From Cylindrodendrum hubeiense (Eukaryota; Ascomycota; Sordariomycetes; Hypocreales; Nectriaceae), in assembly GCA_014621425.1 (NCBI GenBank), contig JAANBB010000235.1, positions 1 through 61,869 of the forward strand: a stretch of DNA of 61,869 nt. The letters run 5' to 3'. Made by a program: the position numbers and the translations under genes. This document shows positions 1 through 10,719 of this stretch, piece by piece (position 1 is the stretch's first letter; every line of letters begins with the position of its first letter). Under the pieces are notes generated by a model, which had not been told where the DNA came from, ran no database searches, and worked only from the letters and a program-made list of their open reading frames with translations.

Positions 1-798
1 CCCGTCTCCACGCGTTGATCCCGTTGTCTTGCCTCTCTTTTCCTCCATCCAACGCTTCTCCTTGATCCGTCATCGACAAGCTTCGCTTTCCCTTTCTTCT
101 TCTTTGCTCGCGCCAGTCGCACAGCTCACGATCGTCGCTCCCTCCGAACGTGATCTATCCTGCGCGCCTCTTTCTTTGTCTTTTGCCTATACCACGCCCG
201 CACCCACAGTGTGCCTTTGTTACCCGCTCGGGATAGCCCCATCGCAGGACCGATCGAATTCCCAAACACCGACCGATACCCCAATCGACGTTGACCGTTC
301 ATTTACCGCCGCCCAACCCAAGACAGTCATCACTCGCTCTGAGAAGCGCGTGAACCACATTCTCTGCTCGACTACAGCAAGCCACAGCACGGCACACCAC
401 AGCACACGCAACCCACCAACTCAAGTTGGAAACTCACACAAGGACTGGACTCCTTCTCGTACCACACATCAACTCTTAAATCATCACCATCGCCAATCTG
501 AACTACAAAGACCCGACTAGGCCTCACACAGACTCAACCGGAAACGTCATCTCATCCTCGCCTCGCACCGACTAGTCCTTGAGTCAGTCAAACTATCGCA
601 AGTCGATCTTCAGCCACACGACCTCGTCGACTCCCATCGACCCTATTTTACTTTCTTCCACATTCTTGCACTTTACCGCCACCATCCGATCCACTCTCGT
701 GGATTCGCATGTAAACCCGATTCACTGCCTTCATTTCAAGTTGCTTCAACTGCAATCTCTCAACTTCCGTCACACGGTACCAAATCACAGCCTTCACC
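1..798. other. Upstream region and probable long 5' leader
   Basis: No gene is supported here. The stretch is strongly pyrimidine-rich (CT and CA runs), as is usual for fungal promoters and 5' leaders. It probably holds the promoter and untranslated leader of the gene starting at 799. An open frame at 29-520 has Ser/Thr/His-rich, low-complexity composition and looks like chance. A leader intron is possible but no convincing splice pair was fixed. Confidence 0.5.
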
Positions 799-1680
799 AT
801 GTCACTCACACGCGCATTCACCAACCGCAAGGCCCGCATGGGCAACGACTTGGGTGACTCGACCAAGTCGCCCCAGCGCAGCAACTCAACTCGCAACCAC
901 AACCCTCAGATGATGCGCGGAAAGATCTCGGGTCCCATCCAGCTCGTCCACACCACCAACATGCTCTCCTACAATGCCCCCGATCTCCCTCAGCCTTCCC
1001 TGCGCACCAAGGCCTCGATTCGATCTACGGACTCTTTGGACTCTCTCTCTGAGACTCATTCTGCTGAATCCTCTCCGCCAACCAGCCCTGAGGTCTCCCC
1101 GGTCCAGGAGTGCCCGGGTCCCACGCCGAACCATCTGTCAACCTACTTCATGGTTCCTGAGAGGGGTCATATGTTGTCTCAGGCCGATGCTCCCGCCATT
1201 CCCAGGAGATCGCCTTCCCACACCAAGCAGAATTCGTATGATACCATTGCCCGCCACCGATCCACCTCGCGCATGTCCAAGGATTCGGAACACTCTGTGT
1301 CAACCAAGGCCAGCTTCACCTTCTCGCGAACGTCATCTACGTCCACCCGCGCCTCCTCCGGTTCTTCCCTGTCCAACGGTCATGGCCAGAAACTCGTGGC
1401 ACCCCCAGTCCCCCCTCCTGCTGCACGCCCAACTCTCCAGCAGCGGGTACGCAAGGATTCGCATCCTTTCGGCCACGAGTTGGCCCAAGTTACTGAATTG
1501 GCCGAAGAGTACGGGGGCCGAAGCAACACCAAGAACGACGACGAGGACAGCATGTACATCAAGACCAATGGTCTGGTAAAGTTCACCGCCGACGACTACA
1601 TCAGCGACGTCCAGAACCTCATCACTAGCTTCTTCCCGGAAATGGGCCACGCCAAACCTTCCGCTCCCATGTGGATCTAA
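799..1680 (+). CDS. Ser/Pro-rich protein of unknown function
   Basis: A single open frame of 293 residues; I do not recognise a named family. The ATG sits in a good context (TTCACCATGT) after a CT-rich leader and is the first ATG of this frame. The N-terminus is basic. Residues about 70-215 are low-complexity and rich in Ser, Thr and Pro, with many RS/SS pairs that look like phosphorylation targets and a Pro run (PPVPPP) near residue 203. The last 60 residues are more ordered: an acidic patch (NDDEDS) is followed by a hydrophobic segment with ADDYISDVQNLITSFFP. This suggests a conserved C-terminal motif and a disordered regulatory body. A cytosolic or nuclear scaffold or phosphoprotein is plausible, but this is inference only. 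The gene is followed by about 1.2 kb without genes. Confidence 0.7.
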   Translation: MSLTRAFTNRKARMGNDLGDSTKSPQRSNSTRNHNPQMMRGKISGPIQLVHTTNMLSYNAPDLPQPSLRTKASIRSTDSLDSLSETHSAESSPPTSPEVSPVQECPGPTPNHLSTYFMVPERGHMLSQADAPAIPRRSPSHTKQNSYDTIARHRSTSRMSKDSEHSVSTKASFTFSRTSSTSTRASSGSSLSNGHGQKLVAPPVPPPAARPTLQQRVRKDSHPFGHELAQVTELAEEYGGRSNTKNDDEDSMYIKTNGLVKFTADDYISDVQNLITSFFPEMGHAKPSAPMWI

Positions 1681-2938
1681 GTGCGCGCACCTCGACCGGC
1701 ATGCCGGTTTCGCATTAATTCAGCTGTACATATTTACACACATCTTACGACCCACGGAAGGATGGCTGGCGTATACAAAAGTGGGAGGGCGAGAAGGGAT
1801 GGGACATGATACCGGGACTCACTCTTTGTCAACCGGCGACTCTGGATCTTACTTTACTTTTTTATTATTGTCTTGGTGTGGTTTTGGGGGAAAGGGCTGA
1901 AACGATGGAATACCAGTGGATTGTGACCGATGGCTGGCCATAGGGCCAGGACTCGGCAAGGGGCGTTCGAGATGGGATGGGATACCTATTTTTTCATGAT
2001 GTGTATCTTATGATGTGGATAATCACCCACGCCTGAAACGGCATCACATTTCTTTTCCCTTTATAACCCTCGTCTTTCTCTTCCTCTGACTCGCATGTGT
2101 GAACTTGATGGGATATTGACCTGGCAACTCGCTGCAGCCTACGATTAATTTTCCACGATGCGGTTCTGAAACCGTCAAATCAATCCATCCATGCAGACGC
2201 ACCCACATCCTTTCATCCCCCTCCCCTGCTTCCCTGCGTGAGCCATTCTTAGGACACCAGCAGGCAAAGCCCCAGCAGAGCGGAGACGCGCCCGCTGCGG
2301 ATGATCATCTATTCCAAACCGGTACTCATTCAATTCCTGCCTCGACGCATTGGGAGCCCTCATGTGACAGCTGAGGGAGTCCCTGGCTCGACTTTGTTCT
2401 GCCATTCCCACGCAGCACTACGGCCGGTCGGGACCGGGTATTACGGCGGCATTGTTCACTCGCTGGGGCCCAGATGGACATAGAGTTTTTGGGTCGTGCG
2501 TGGCGTTTTGGTTATACCGTGGTGGCTTTTTTTAGACCTTGGATATGGCAAGTCTGAGTCTCTGGCTGTGAGCCGGGGACTCCGTGGCTGCAAACAGCGG
2601 GAATGTCTCATGACGTTGCATTTGGGTGCTGGGCGGTCAGAGATCTAGGGTAGCTGGTCGACCACACCCAGGGTACTTATGACGATGAAGATCATGTCTG
2701 GTGAAGAGCCATTGAGAGCCTCCCCTTCGTGTAGGTTACGCAGTGTGATACTCTGCAAACACACTTCCAATTCCGGTTTCAGCTCCGGTTTCCGGTATGC
2801 GGTTTAGAGGTTGACCGCCTAGTCGAAGCAAATCGGAGTGCCACCAGATGACTGTTCCCCGCAAAGTCTCACCCGCCTCTAAGACGGCCTTCATGCAAGC
2901 CAACCCTCACGCCAACGAAAGCCTCACTCCAGCCCATC
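1681..2938. other. Intergenic region, no gene seen
   Basis: This stretch holds the 3' end of the Ser/Pro-rich gene and the promoter of the terpene synthase. Short open frames (for example 2175-2411 minus) lack coding character. An AT-rich block near 1850-1870 may mark the 3' end of the upstream transcript. No clear TATA box precedes the ATG at 2939. Confidence 0.5.
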
Positions 2939-4069
2939 ATGAAACCGGCCCGCCTAGACCAAGACGCGATCATCGCCGCCCTCAAGGGCCAGACGCTCCG
3001 GGTCCCGGATCTCACCGCCTTCTTCCGCGGGTGGCTGCCCGCCGAGATCCACCAAAGCTACGCTGCCATCGTGCCCGTGGTCGACGGCATCATTGATCAC
3101 ATGGCGGCTTCGCACCCGCTCATCGCACGGCGCAAGCGCGATGACATTGCGAAACTTGTCTCGATGTGGTACCCGCGGGCTGCTGACAGAGACATTCTCG
3201 AGACACTTGCGTTGTATGCCGTGTGGTTGATTTGCTGGGATGACGCTGTGGATGAGGGCGAGGGCGACCTGGCCGAGGACTTCGAAGGTGCGGAACGGTG
3301 GAGGGGTCAGACGCTGGAGGTGGTCCGCAACGCCCTGGGGATCGACGGGACGGATGCGGAGAAGGATGCGGAGAAGGATGCCGATGCCATCAACGCCGTA
3401 TTTCGGAAGTTCGGGGACCGTTACAGCCAGACGGCCCCGGTAGAGCAACGCCGCCGTCTATACAAAGAAATCCGGTTCTTCATAACCAGCTGCTCTGTCG
3501 AGCAAAAGCTTCGGTTGGAGAAGCGCATCCCCGACTACGACTCCTACATGGATTTCCGTCTTGGCACAGTCGCAATCGCAACACTTTGCAGCCTCGTCGA
3601 GTACGCAAACCAGGAACAACTACCGGACGCCGTCGCGGCGGCGCCACAGGTCCGCGAGTTATGGACGCAGGTGACCATCATGGGCACCTTGATCAACGAT
3701 ATCTTGTCGCTGAAGAAGGAGCTGAGAACCGACTGCATCATCAATGTCGTGACCTCGCTGCTGACGCCGGAGAAGGGCTTGGATGAGGTGGTTGGCGAGC
3801 TGGAGGGCAAGCTTCGACATGCCGTTGATGTGTTTGATAACGCATCGAGGGAGTTGCTTGAGCTGGTGTCGAATGACGAGCAGCGCTTGTTAGTGACGAG
3901 GTATATTGATGGATGCCGCAGCATGGTACAGGGGACGCTTGAGTTTACGTGTGTGAATGCCTTTCTATCGTATAATTGCGACATGCTGACTGTGAGTAGG
4001 CTGCGATCTCCCAGATACAACATCTCGAAGCTCCTGAAAGATGACGGGTCACTGGAAATTGTGCTTTAG
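2939..4069 (+). CDS. Class I terpene synthase (sesquiterpene cyclase-like)
   Basis: An intronless frame of 376 residues, the usual size for fungal class I terpene cyclases. The aspartate-rich metal motif is DDAVDE at D101-E106. The NSE motif reads NDILSLKKE, with N253, S257 and E261. An RY pair (R359-Y360) near the C-terminus matches the pyrophosphate-sensing pair of this family. These residues would bind three Mg2+ and ionise a prenyl diphosphate, most likely farnesyl diphosphate, in the cytosol. The product cannot be predicted. Residues about 137-147 hold a small acidic duplication (DAEKDAEKDAD). The neighbours are a Ser/Pro-rich unknown and a convergent polysaccharide deacetylase; no P450, prenyltransferase or cluster regulator is visible, so it looks like a lone cyclase. 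All metal-binding residues are intact, so an active enzyme is expected. Confidence 0.9.
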   Translation: MKPARLDQDAIIAALKGQTLRVPDLTAFFRGWLPAEIHQSYAAIVPVVDGIIDHMAASHPLIARRKRDDIAKLVSMWYPRAADRDILETLALYAVWLICWDDAVDEGEGDLAEDFEGAERWRGQTLEVVRNALGIDGTDAEKDAEKDADAINAVFRKFGDRYSQTAPVEQRRRLYKEIRFFITSCSVEQKLRLEKRIPDYDSYMDFRLGTVAIATLCSLVEYANQEQLPDAVAAAPQVRELWTQVTIMGTLINDILSLKKELRTDCIINVVTSLLTPEKGLDEVVGELEGKLRHAVDVFDNASRELLELVSNDEQRLLVTRYIDGCRSMVQGTLEFTCVNAFLSYNCDMLTVSRLRSPRYNISKLLKDDGSLEIVL

Positions 4070-4299
4070 CTCTATTATGAAAGTGAAACGAAACACCGGA
4101 TAGCCTCGCTATGCGTGGAGAATATGTGCAGTGGCTTTGGTATTGTGAATTAGTACCCGCCGAAGGACATGCGCTGCTACCTCGCTCATGAGGCCGATAG
4201 AAAACCCGTAGTTACGTAGGCAATCGTAGCAAGCTTCCTCTTCTAATATACAACGAGAACGGACCGATTATATTTAACCAAAAGGCCCCGATTATTAGT

Positions 4300-5109
4300 T
4301 TATCCTTGGTGTCCCAGCGGCTGCACGGACTTGACTAGGTCCGTAATGGTGACGATCTTGTAACCCTGCCTCTTCAACTCGGGCAAGACGATTCGCAACA
4401 TGGGTGCTGTCCACGACCTCCGGTCATGGCAAATGATGATGCCTCCGGGGTGAGCCATGCTGAGTATATGTTTTGCGTTGACATCTGGGTATGGGATTTG
4501 AGGGTCGTGGGGGTAGATGCTTCCCAGGGTGATGCGGAAGCCCCTATTTCCCAACAGGTCGCGCATGCGCCAATTGAACAAGCCCGAGCCCGGGCGGAAA
4601 TAGTTGTTGGGAAGAATCTTTCCCTCAGCTTCGTAGGCAGCCGTCAGCATCTCCTTGACGGTGTAGACTTCGTTGAGAAGCACGTCGTTGCTGAGGGAGC
4701 GTGAGGGTTCGTCGTGCATGGCATGGTTGCCCAATTCGTGGCCCTCGTGGACTAGTTTCTGTAGCTTATCCTGCCTGCCCTCGACCTGGGAGCCGATGAC
4801 GAAGAATGTGGCGTGTGCGCCATTCTCCTCGAGAACCTGCATGATCTCGTCGGTGTGGGTGGAGGGCGCATCGTCGATGGAGAGGGCGATGATCTTCTCG
4901 TTGGTCGTCTCTTCCCACAGGACGTCGGGAAAGGCGGAGCGGAGGTAGCTGATCAGATAGGGCGGGGGCTTGTAGACGCAGTAGGCGGTGTACAATGGAA
5001 CCACCAGGAGGCCGACGAGGGCAATGAGGATGAGGAGGGTGGCCATGCGGTTGCGCCTGACCCTGCGCCGAAGCTTGGTGGGTAGGCGGAAAAGGGAGAG
5101 GCGGACCAT
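4300..5109 (-). CDS. Membrane-anchored polysaccharide deacetylase (NodB fold)
   Basis: An intronless frame of 269 residues. A basic N-terminus (RRRVRRNR) precedes one hydrophobic span at residues about 23-45, so this is probably a type II membrane protein with a lumenal or extracellular catalytic domain. NodB motifs appear in order: SIDDAPS (D79, D80), GHELGNHAMHDE (H129, H132), FRPGSG (R172, P173) and IICHD (H228, D229). The family removes acetyl groups from chitin or related glycans using a bound metal. The histidine pair has HxxH spacing rather than the common HxxxH, as far as can be read by eye. At 269 residues it is short and lacks chitin-binding modules, unlike secreted chitin deacetylases. 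It converges on the terpene synthase, with 230 bp between their stops. The true substrate is unknown. Confidence 0.88.
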   Translation of the reverse strand: MVRLSLFRLPTKLRRRVRRNRMATLLILIALVGLLVVPLYTAYCVYKPPPYLISYLRSAFPDVLWEETTNEKIIALSIDDAPSTHTDEIMQVLEENGAHATFFVIGSQVEGRQDKLQKLVHEGHELGNHAMHDEPSRSLSNDVLLNEVYTVKEMLTAAYEAEGKILPNNYFRPGSGLFNWRMRDLLGNRGFRITLGSIYPHDPQIPYPDVNAKHILSMAHPGGIIICHDRRSWTAPMLRIVLPELKRQGYKIVTITDLVKSVQPLGHQG

Positions 5110-7127
5110 CAGGGCATGGGCGTGCAGGGGGAGTTGAGACAGTCGAATGACCCGCGCCGGACACGGTGTGACTGGCGCATGCTCCTGTGCTCGGGGCCGT
5201 CGAGACGAGAGGGAGGGCCGGAGGGAGCAAGTGATGGCGGAGTGGGATGAAGCTGGCGGGTGAAGCGAAATTGCTGCTTGGTGCTTGATACTGGGTGTAG
5301 TGATGTGCAGTGGGGTGCTACGTAAGCCGGCAGCACCAGCGAAACGTGCATGTCGAAACGCGCCTGTTTCGGCCAGTCAGGGGCCGGCTGGCGGCCGGCT
5401 GGCGGCCGTGCAAACCGGTCTGTGCGTGAGAGCTTTCTTTTGCGTGGCGTCTTGGCGCGGACCCCAACGTGGCTCGTGCATGCCGAGGCGCAAGAGGTAA
5501 CTCAGCCCACTGAGCCCGGTGGCACAGGAGGCAACCGTCCCCCTCACCAACCCTGTCCCGTCTCACAACAACACCATCCACCGCCAGGGATCTGATTGTT
5601 GCAGCCCAAATCCCGGCCGCGTGAGGCCCTCCCAGAATCCCGATTTGGAATAGAGGCGCTTCGACCTGTGCCGATCCACAACTGCTATGCTGCGGCACCG
5701 CGCTTGCGCCCTATTTCGAGTGCCTCAACGGGGCCAAGCGCGTGCTCCTCCCCGGGGATATGCAAAACGCTGCGGCGGACAGACGCCGTGACCATGGCTT
5801 GCTTCGCTTGTGGCGCTTCTGAACTAGGCTCGACTCTGTATTGCTTTGGCTGCCGCTCGGGAGGGCGCCTGTCCCATGGCCGTGACATGTAAGTGCACGT
5901 GTTGATGTGGGTACTGTGCAAGCATTGCTCGGGGGAGCAGTATCACAACTCATGCGCCATCGAATGAACCAGGATGATTGAGCGTTCTCGAGTCGAGTGT
6001 CACTCACCAATGCAGACTGGAGCTTCGCAATGATGTACATGATACGGATACAGTGTAACCTCAGCCAAACACACCTCCATCGGCGAGGCCCTCAGCACTC
6101 AAATCATCCCCGAGAGGGATGTGCATGCAGATGTGCTGTCGCCAACGCCGATTTCGTCGGGGCTCTGTGGACATGGGTGTGCCCCCCAGGCCATTCAGTT
6201 GTTTCGCCAGCCCTACGGGCTGCAGGTAATGATCAGATCGTGGGGCAGTGGGAGGCACAGGTTGGACTCTGACGGCATCGTCCCAGGCGCTCGGTGGTTA
6301 CATGACGGAGGCATCTGGGCTCCCTCACAACAAATCAAGAAACGGCTCGCTTGTAATGGGTGTGGTCAAGGGACCCCTACCCAGGCCCTTGGCTAGACGG
6401 CACCAAGTGGCTGTAGTCGAATCCTCATTGGACCAGCTGGGCGGCAAAGCGCTTGAATCTTTGTGGCGCGACTGGGGTGCTCTATTCTTGCAACTCGAAT
6501 GGGTTAGAACACCAACAAGCAAGTGTGTTGTGAAGCATCACCCTCCCCACTCTGGGCGGCCTGCACACCACATTGGCAGCTCGGAGGGTTTTGTCTTGTT
6601 CCTTGGCACCGACAATGGCACGTCGTTTGATTCTATGCCGCTTCAGGATGGCTTGCTGACATGCTTTGGCCCCCGTCCCCTGCCGTGAAGCTTGATCCTG
6701 GTCGCAAACATCAATAGCACGGCCTCACGGCCCCCAATTACCAGTTTGTCGCTTTCTGATTCGTCCCATTGAAGGCCTCCCGGCCGGACACCCCGCGATC
6801 ATGGAGCTCCAGCCACACACATGCCGGCAGCGAACATGAGCCTCCTGGGGCGCGAGCTTTCGATTCTATCTTTGACGTCGCAGAGGGATCCGGGGTTGAG
6901 GGACAACGGCTCGATGCTAGACGCGTCTCATAAATATCATGGCTCCGGACGGAGGATACAGCTCCACATCAACAGCCATTGAGCTTTTCGCTTGTGTATT
7001 AACATCAAAGGCCTTCTCCCCTGGCTGACTCCACCACAAGCGCAATACCACCACTGACTTACACCCTCCCCCAAGTCCGACTTGCAACAACACCCACTCA
7101 GCAGCTCATCCGTTGTCGATACTCATC
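5110..7127. other. Intergenic region, no gene seen
   Basis: About 2 kb between divergently oriented genes. Several open frames (for example 6248-6688 plus) have atypical composition and no recognisable domain, so I read them as chance. The right part holds the promoter of the (RDYN)n gene: an AT-rich element (ATAAATATC) near 6931 and a CCACC/CAAC-rich leader just before the ATG at 7128. No tRNA or repeat element was recognised. Confidence 0.5.
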
Positions 7128-7840
7128 ATGGCCCGCCAGCCAGACTACAGTCGGGATTACAACCGGGACTACAACCGAGACTACAACCGAGACGTCAATC
7201 GAGACTTCAACCGAGACTTCAATCAAGACTTTAGCCGACCAGGCAGCTCTCGGAATTGGAGCGAGGAAGCTGTCCGGGGTAGCTGGGAATCGAGCTATCA
7301 ACGATCCACGGCCAACTCCCCTCGAGACCGCAACTCATCCTGGAGGGGCGTAACACCAACAGACTACAATGCACGGGCCGGAATGGTCGACAATTGGCTC
7401 GGCCAACAACGGACCCAAGATCCTTCAAGGGCCATGTCAGCCGTCTCCGATTTTGTGACACCCGAGTCTTCGCCAGTCATCAGCGATGGCTCGGCAACAT
7501 TTCAAACGCGACCCGCATTTGGATCTCGGCCTCCAGACAAGACGCCAGCCGCTCCCCCCTCCTACTACACCTCGTCTCCCAGCAGGACAACGTGGAGACA
7601 AAGTCCTGGCCAAGGCTCCTCATCCCGAGGGACAACATCTCATTTCGCCGACCATTCTGCCGACCACTCCGCCGAGTATGACCTGCGGGGGGTTGGAGGA
7701 TCTTTTGCGGACGCTGATCGTTCGAGGTAAGGCTCCCATGTTCCTTCACCCAAGTATCGATGGACACTAATGCGAGGACTAGACGCAGGGAGGTCAAGTA
7801 CAAGCCTCTCAGCAACTGGTTCGACTTGTGGCTTCCGTGA
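7128..7840 (+). CDS. Small protein with N-terminal (R-D-Y/F-N) repeats
   Basis: Two exons, 7128-7726 and 7783-7840, give 218 residues. The 56-nt intron has GTAAGG at its donor, an ACTAAT branch-like site and CTAG at its acceptor. Joining them restores a frame ending in YKPLSNWFDLWLP. The start is the ATG in CATCATGGCC. Residues about 8-37 are a tandem tetrapeptide repeat of the form RDYN, drifting to RDVN, RDFN and QDF, encoded by 12-nt repeats. The remainder is Ser/Thr/Pro/Gln-rich and looks disordered, with HSADHSA duplicated near the C-terminus. I do not recognise a family and there is no signal peptide or membrane span. The alternating Arg/Asp/aromatic pattern resembles low-complexity sequences that self-associate or bind RNA, but that is inference. 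Confidence 0.6.
7142..7232 (+). repeat. 12-nt coding tandem repeat (RDYN units)
   Basis: About seven imperfect copies of a 12-nt unit (consensus CGAGACTACAAC) in the coding strand. Each copy encodes R-D-aromatic-N. The drift from Tyr to Phe codons runs from the 5' to the 3' copies. Confidence 0.85.
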
Positions 7841-8359
7841 TTCGCAAGTATTTCATCCCTGGAATGCGTTGCGACTACGTGTAAGAAGTATACGGCGCAC
7901 TGTTCCAGGATTCTGGGTTAGAATGGGATCATGATCAGTGACTTGATGATATTGGGCGCTAGGATAGAGGATATTTCCTAGGGCGGTTTGTTTTCTCTTC
8001 TTGTCTTCGTTTAGATGGCCTTTTCTTTTGCCTCACTTCTCTTTTTGTTTTTCTGTTTCTTCTCTTCTTTTCTTTTCTTCACTTTCACTCTCACAGGACA
8101 CCCCACGGTCGTTCCAGGCACACATTGATGCACGAATTTTCAAGAATTGTCAGGAGTTTCTTTTTCATTTTACATCCCCACTTACATTCGCTTCACTCAA
8201 GACCGCACTCAGGCATTTTTGGAGGAGATCAGTCTCACTAAAAGCCTATTTTCCTTTCAAAAAAGAATCTCTTATTCTCCCCCACGTTATAAGTCACCCT
8301 GTCTACTGTTTATGTGATCTATTTCATTCTATGTCTTCCTGGCCCAAGCGTTTCTGTGT
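7841..8359. other. Convergent 3' region
   Basis: Between the stops of the (RDYN)n gene and the PLP enzyme gene. It is T- and CT-rich on the plus strand (7990-8100) and probably holds the polyadenylation regions of both genes. No gene is supported. Confidence 0.5.
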
Positions 8360-9804
8360 TTATTTCCCACCAATTTCCTTCCTCAGAGCCTCGAGGCCCT
8401 GGAGCAGATCGTTTTTGATGTCTTCAAGGCCTTCAACACCAATACTCACCCGCAAAAGCGTCTGGTCAACGCTGGGATCAGTCATGGCGCGCCACTCGAT
8501 GAGACTCTCTACACCACCCAAACTCGTGGCGTGGTGGAACAAATGCAATTTGCTAGGCAATCGCTTCGCCAAATCACCGCTCTTGAGATATATAGAGAAG
8601 ACAGGGCCCCAACCACCCGGCATCTGACGCCTCAGCCAGCTGTCCTCGACGGCTGCCTCGGGCTGTAGACTGGCATGCTGGATGCGCTCGACGAGGGCGC
8701 TGACCACCGAGGATGAGTCTCGCTGCTGCTCTGCCAGCCAGGCGACGACAGCGGTGGCCGTGGCGCTCTGACGGGTGACACGCAGCTCAAAGGTGCGTAG
8801 CGAGCGGATGCCCAGCCAACCCTCGAGGCTGCCCATGACAGAGCCAAGGACGAGTCGGTCCTCGCGCAGCGACTGGATCCAGCTTTCGTGCTTGGGATTG
8901 ACGGCCAGCACGCCGCACAGAAGATCAGAGTGACCACCAATGTACTTGGTGCCGCTGTGCATGACAACATCGACATCGTACTGGAACGGGTCCTGCAACG
9001 GGGGCGGCGCAAACGTCGCATCGACGGTGAGGTAGGCACCGGCCTTGCGGGCCTTCTCAGCATACGCAGCGAGATCGCGGGCCTCACCCGTGGGATTCAG
9101 GGGCGTCTCGACGTGGATGACATCGCCGGGCTGGAGGTCTTCGACGGGGCAGTCGAGGGGCAGCTGCTGGAGGCCGGTGAGGCGGGCGAGGACCTTGATG
9201 ACGCCGTGGCAGCCGTGGTAGCCGTCACCAATGGCGATGCGCTTGGGGTTGATGTGGACGAGCATGGCATGGAAGGCGGAGAGGCCGGATCCGTAGGTCA
9301 GGGAGGGGGCACCGAGGAGGGAGGTGAGGATAGCCTCGAGGCGGGTGGTGTTGGGGGCCGAGTAGCGGGAGTAGACGTGAGAGTCCAAGGGGGCACTAGG
9401 CTGTGAGGGTTGTGTCAGTATGGCTATTTTCATCTTGTTGGAGTTTTGGCTTTGTTATATATATAGACTTGTCATGACCATAGATAGATCCCCTCTCATC
9501 TCACCATACTAGATAATGAGAATGAGAGTGATAAGGCCAATATTAATTGATGGCCGCGACCAAGCACCTCGAGAAACCTCGTCTCTCGAGAAATCAGACT
9601 TACATCAGTATATTCCAACGGCTTGAGGAGATCTGGGTCCTCGTTGTATCGGAACGTGGTGCTGACATGCATAGCCGGAGCTACCGCTCGGTGCACGGCA
9701 ATGTTGTCATCAGCGTGGACACCCTTAGAGGCCAGCGACAGACCAGTTATGGCGTTGTTAAGCGCGGTGCCATTCTGGCCGTTGGGGGCTTGATCGGATG
9801 CCAT
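8360..9804 (-). CDS. Cys/Met-metabolism PLP enzyme (cystathionine gamma-synthase-like)
   Basis: Two exons on the minus strand, 9804-9604 and 9400-8360, separated by a 203-nt intron with a GTAAGT donor and CAG acceptor; the product is 413 residues. The fold type I hallmark HSGTKYIGGHSD carries the PLP-binding lysine (K219), and TVDATFAPP carries the aspartate that contacts the PLP ring nitrogen (D194). YSRYSAPNTTRLE and TYGSGLSAF match the conserved N-terminal part of the cystathionine synthase/lyase family. Such enzymes act in the cytosol on homoserine esters, cystathionine or related sulfur amino acids. The sequence reads closer to the poorly characterised fungal trans-sulfuration group (yeast YHR112C type) than to classic CGS or STR3, but this was judged from memory of family features. 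It converges with the (RDYN)n gene. Confidence 0.88.
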
Positions 9805-10719
9805 TTTTTACGGCTTTGAATTATCGATCGAGAATGAGGAAGCGGTGGAGCGGGGTGTCTGGGATGTACGGAAGAGACGAGCGGAAGTCGAGCGTAGTCG
9901 GCGTGTTGCAGAGTCAAGGAAGACAACACCCACTGACTGGATCCTTGGGTCAATTGAAGTTGGGAAGAAATCAAGATGATCGAATGATTGCAAAAACTGG
10001 ACGATGGTTGCTTAGATATTGAATTCGCATGTCAGTCAGAGGGCGCGCCATCGGACAAAGCGGGGCACTGGTCCATTTGACGTTGACAGCACGCCATTGA
10101 CTCAGGCCTTCGTGGATGCGGGACTGGATGCAGATACGATGTCATCCAAGTGGGCACTCCGCCATCGGCCTATGAGTAGCAACTATGAGTAGTAACAGTC
10201 TTAGTTGACACTGTTTGGTTGGGGAATCACAACATATCATGCTGAGTGGTTCGTCTCTTTAGGAAGAGCACGTGCCTTGCAGGTTGTATCTAGTTGTCAA
10301 TCCCGAATCCCGTCACTACGAACCCACCCCACTGAGAGACACTCCGAGAACTCACTCCGGGTTGACCACCACAGCTGCACCAAGGGCCTCACACGTACCA
10401 TCAAGGTATTACGGATTGTAAATCGTTGATTCGCATATCTCATCTCATTAACATTAATTGGTTGCTCATGTATTCTTCCTTCTCCTGGGACAGATATTGC
10501 CTTTGTCCATGATTCTCCAGTGGTTTCCGGGCCCAACCAAAGCGAGTATACTCTGCTTTCTACCCATATTGTACCCAATGCAGTAACGAATGCGTCTCTA
10601 GCCATGATCCGACCCGGATGCCGATAACGCCCCAGTAATAAAATGTCCAGGTATCTCTAATACGTCATCGAATAAACGTCTTTGGCTGCTCGCGGCAGCA
10701 GCAACAGCAACAGCGGCAC
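9805..10719. other. Intergenic region, no gene seen
   Basis: Promoter of the PLP enzyme gene (left) and the 3' side of the four-exon unknown gene (right). Short open frames on both strands have no coding character. No repeat or RNA gene was recognised. Confidence 0.5.

Noticed and set aside
4000..4030. Possible intron near the terpene synthase C-terminus (GTGAGT...CAG)
   Set aside because: The candidate would be only about 20 nt, far too short, and the frame through it gives the expected SPRYN motif.
6400..6480. Possible tRNA (GTCGAATCCTC)
   Set aside because: No acceptor stem, D-arm or anticodon stem can be folded around it; no other tRNA-like or dispersed 5S rRNA signature was found by eye in the window.
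6248..6688. 146-codon open frame
   Set aside because: No domain, unnatural composition, and the only support is length, in a GC-rich region where long chance frames are common.
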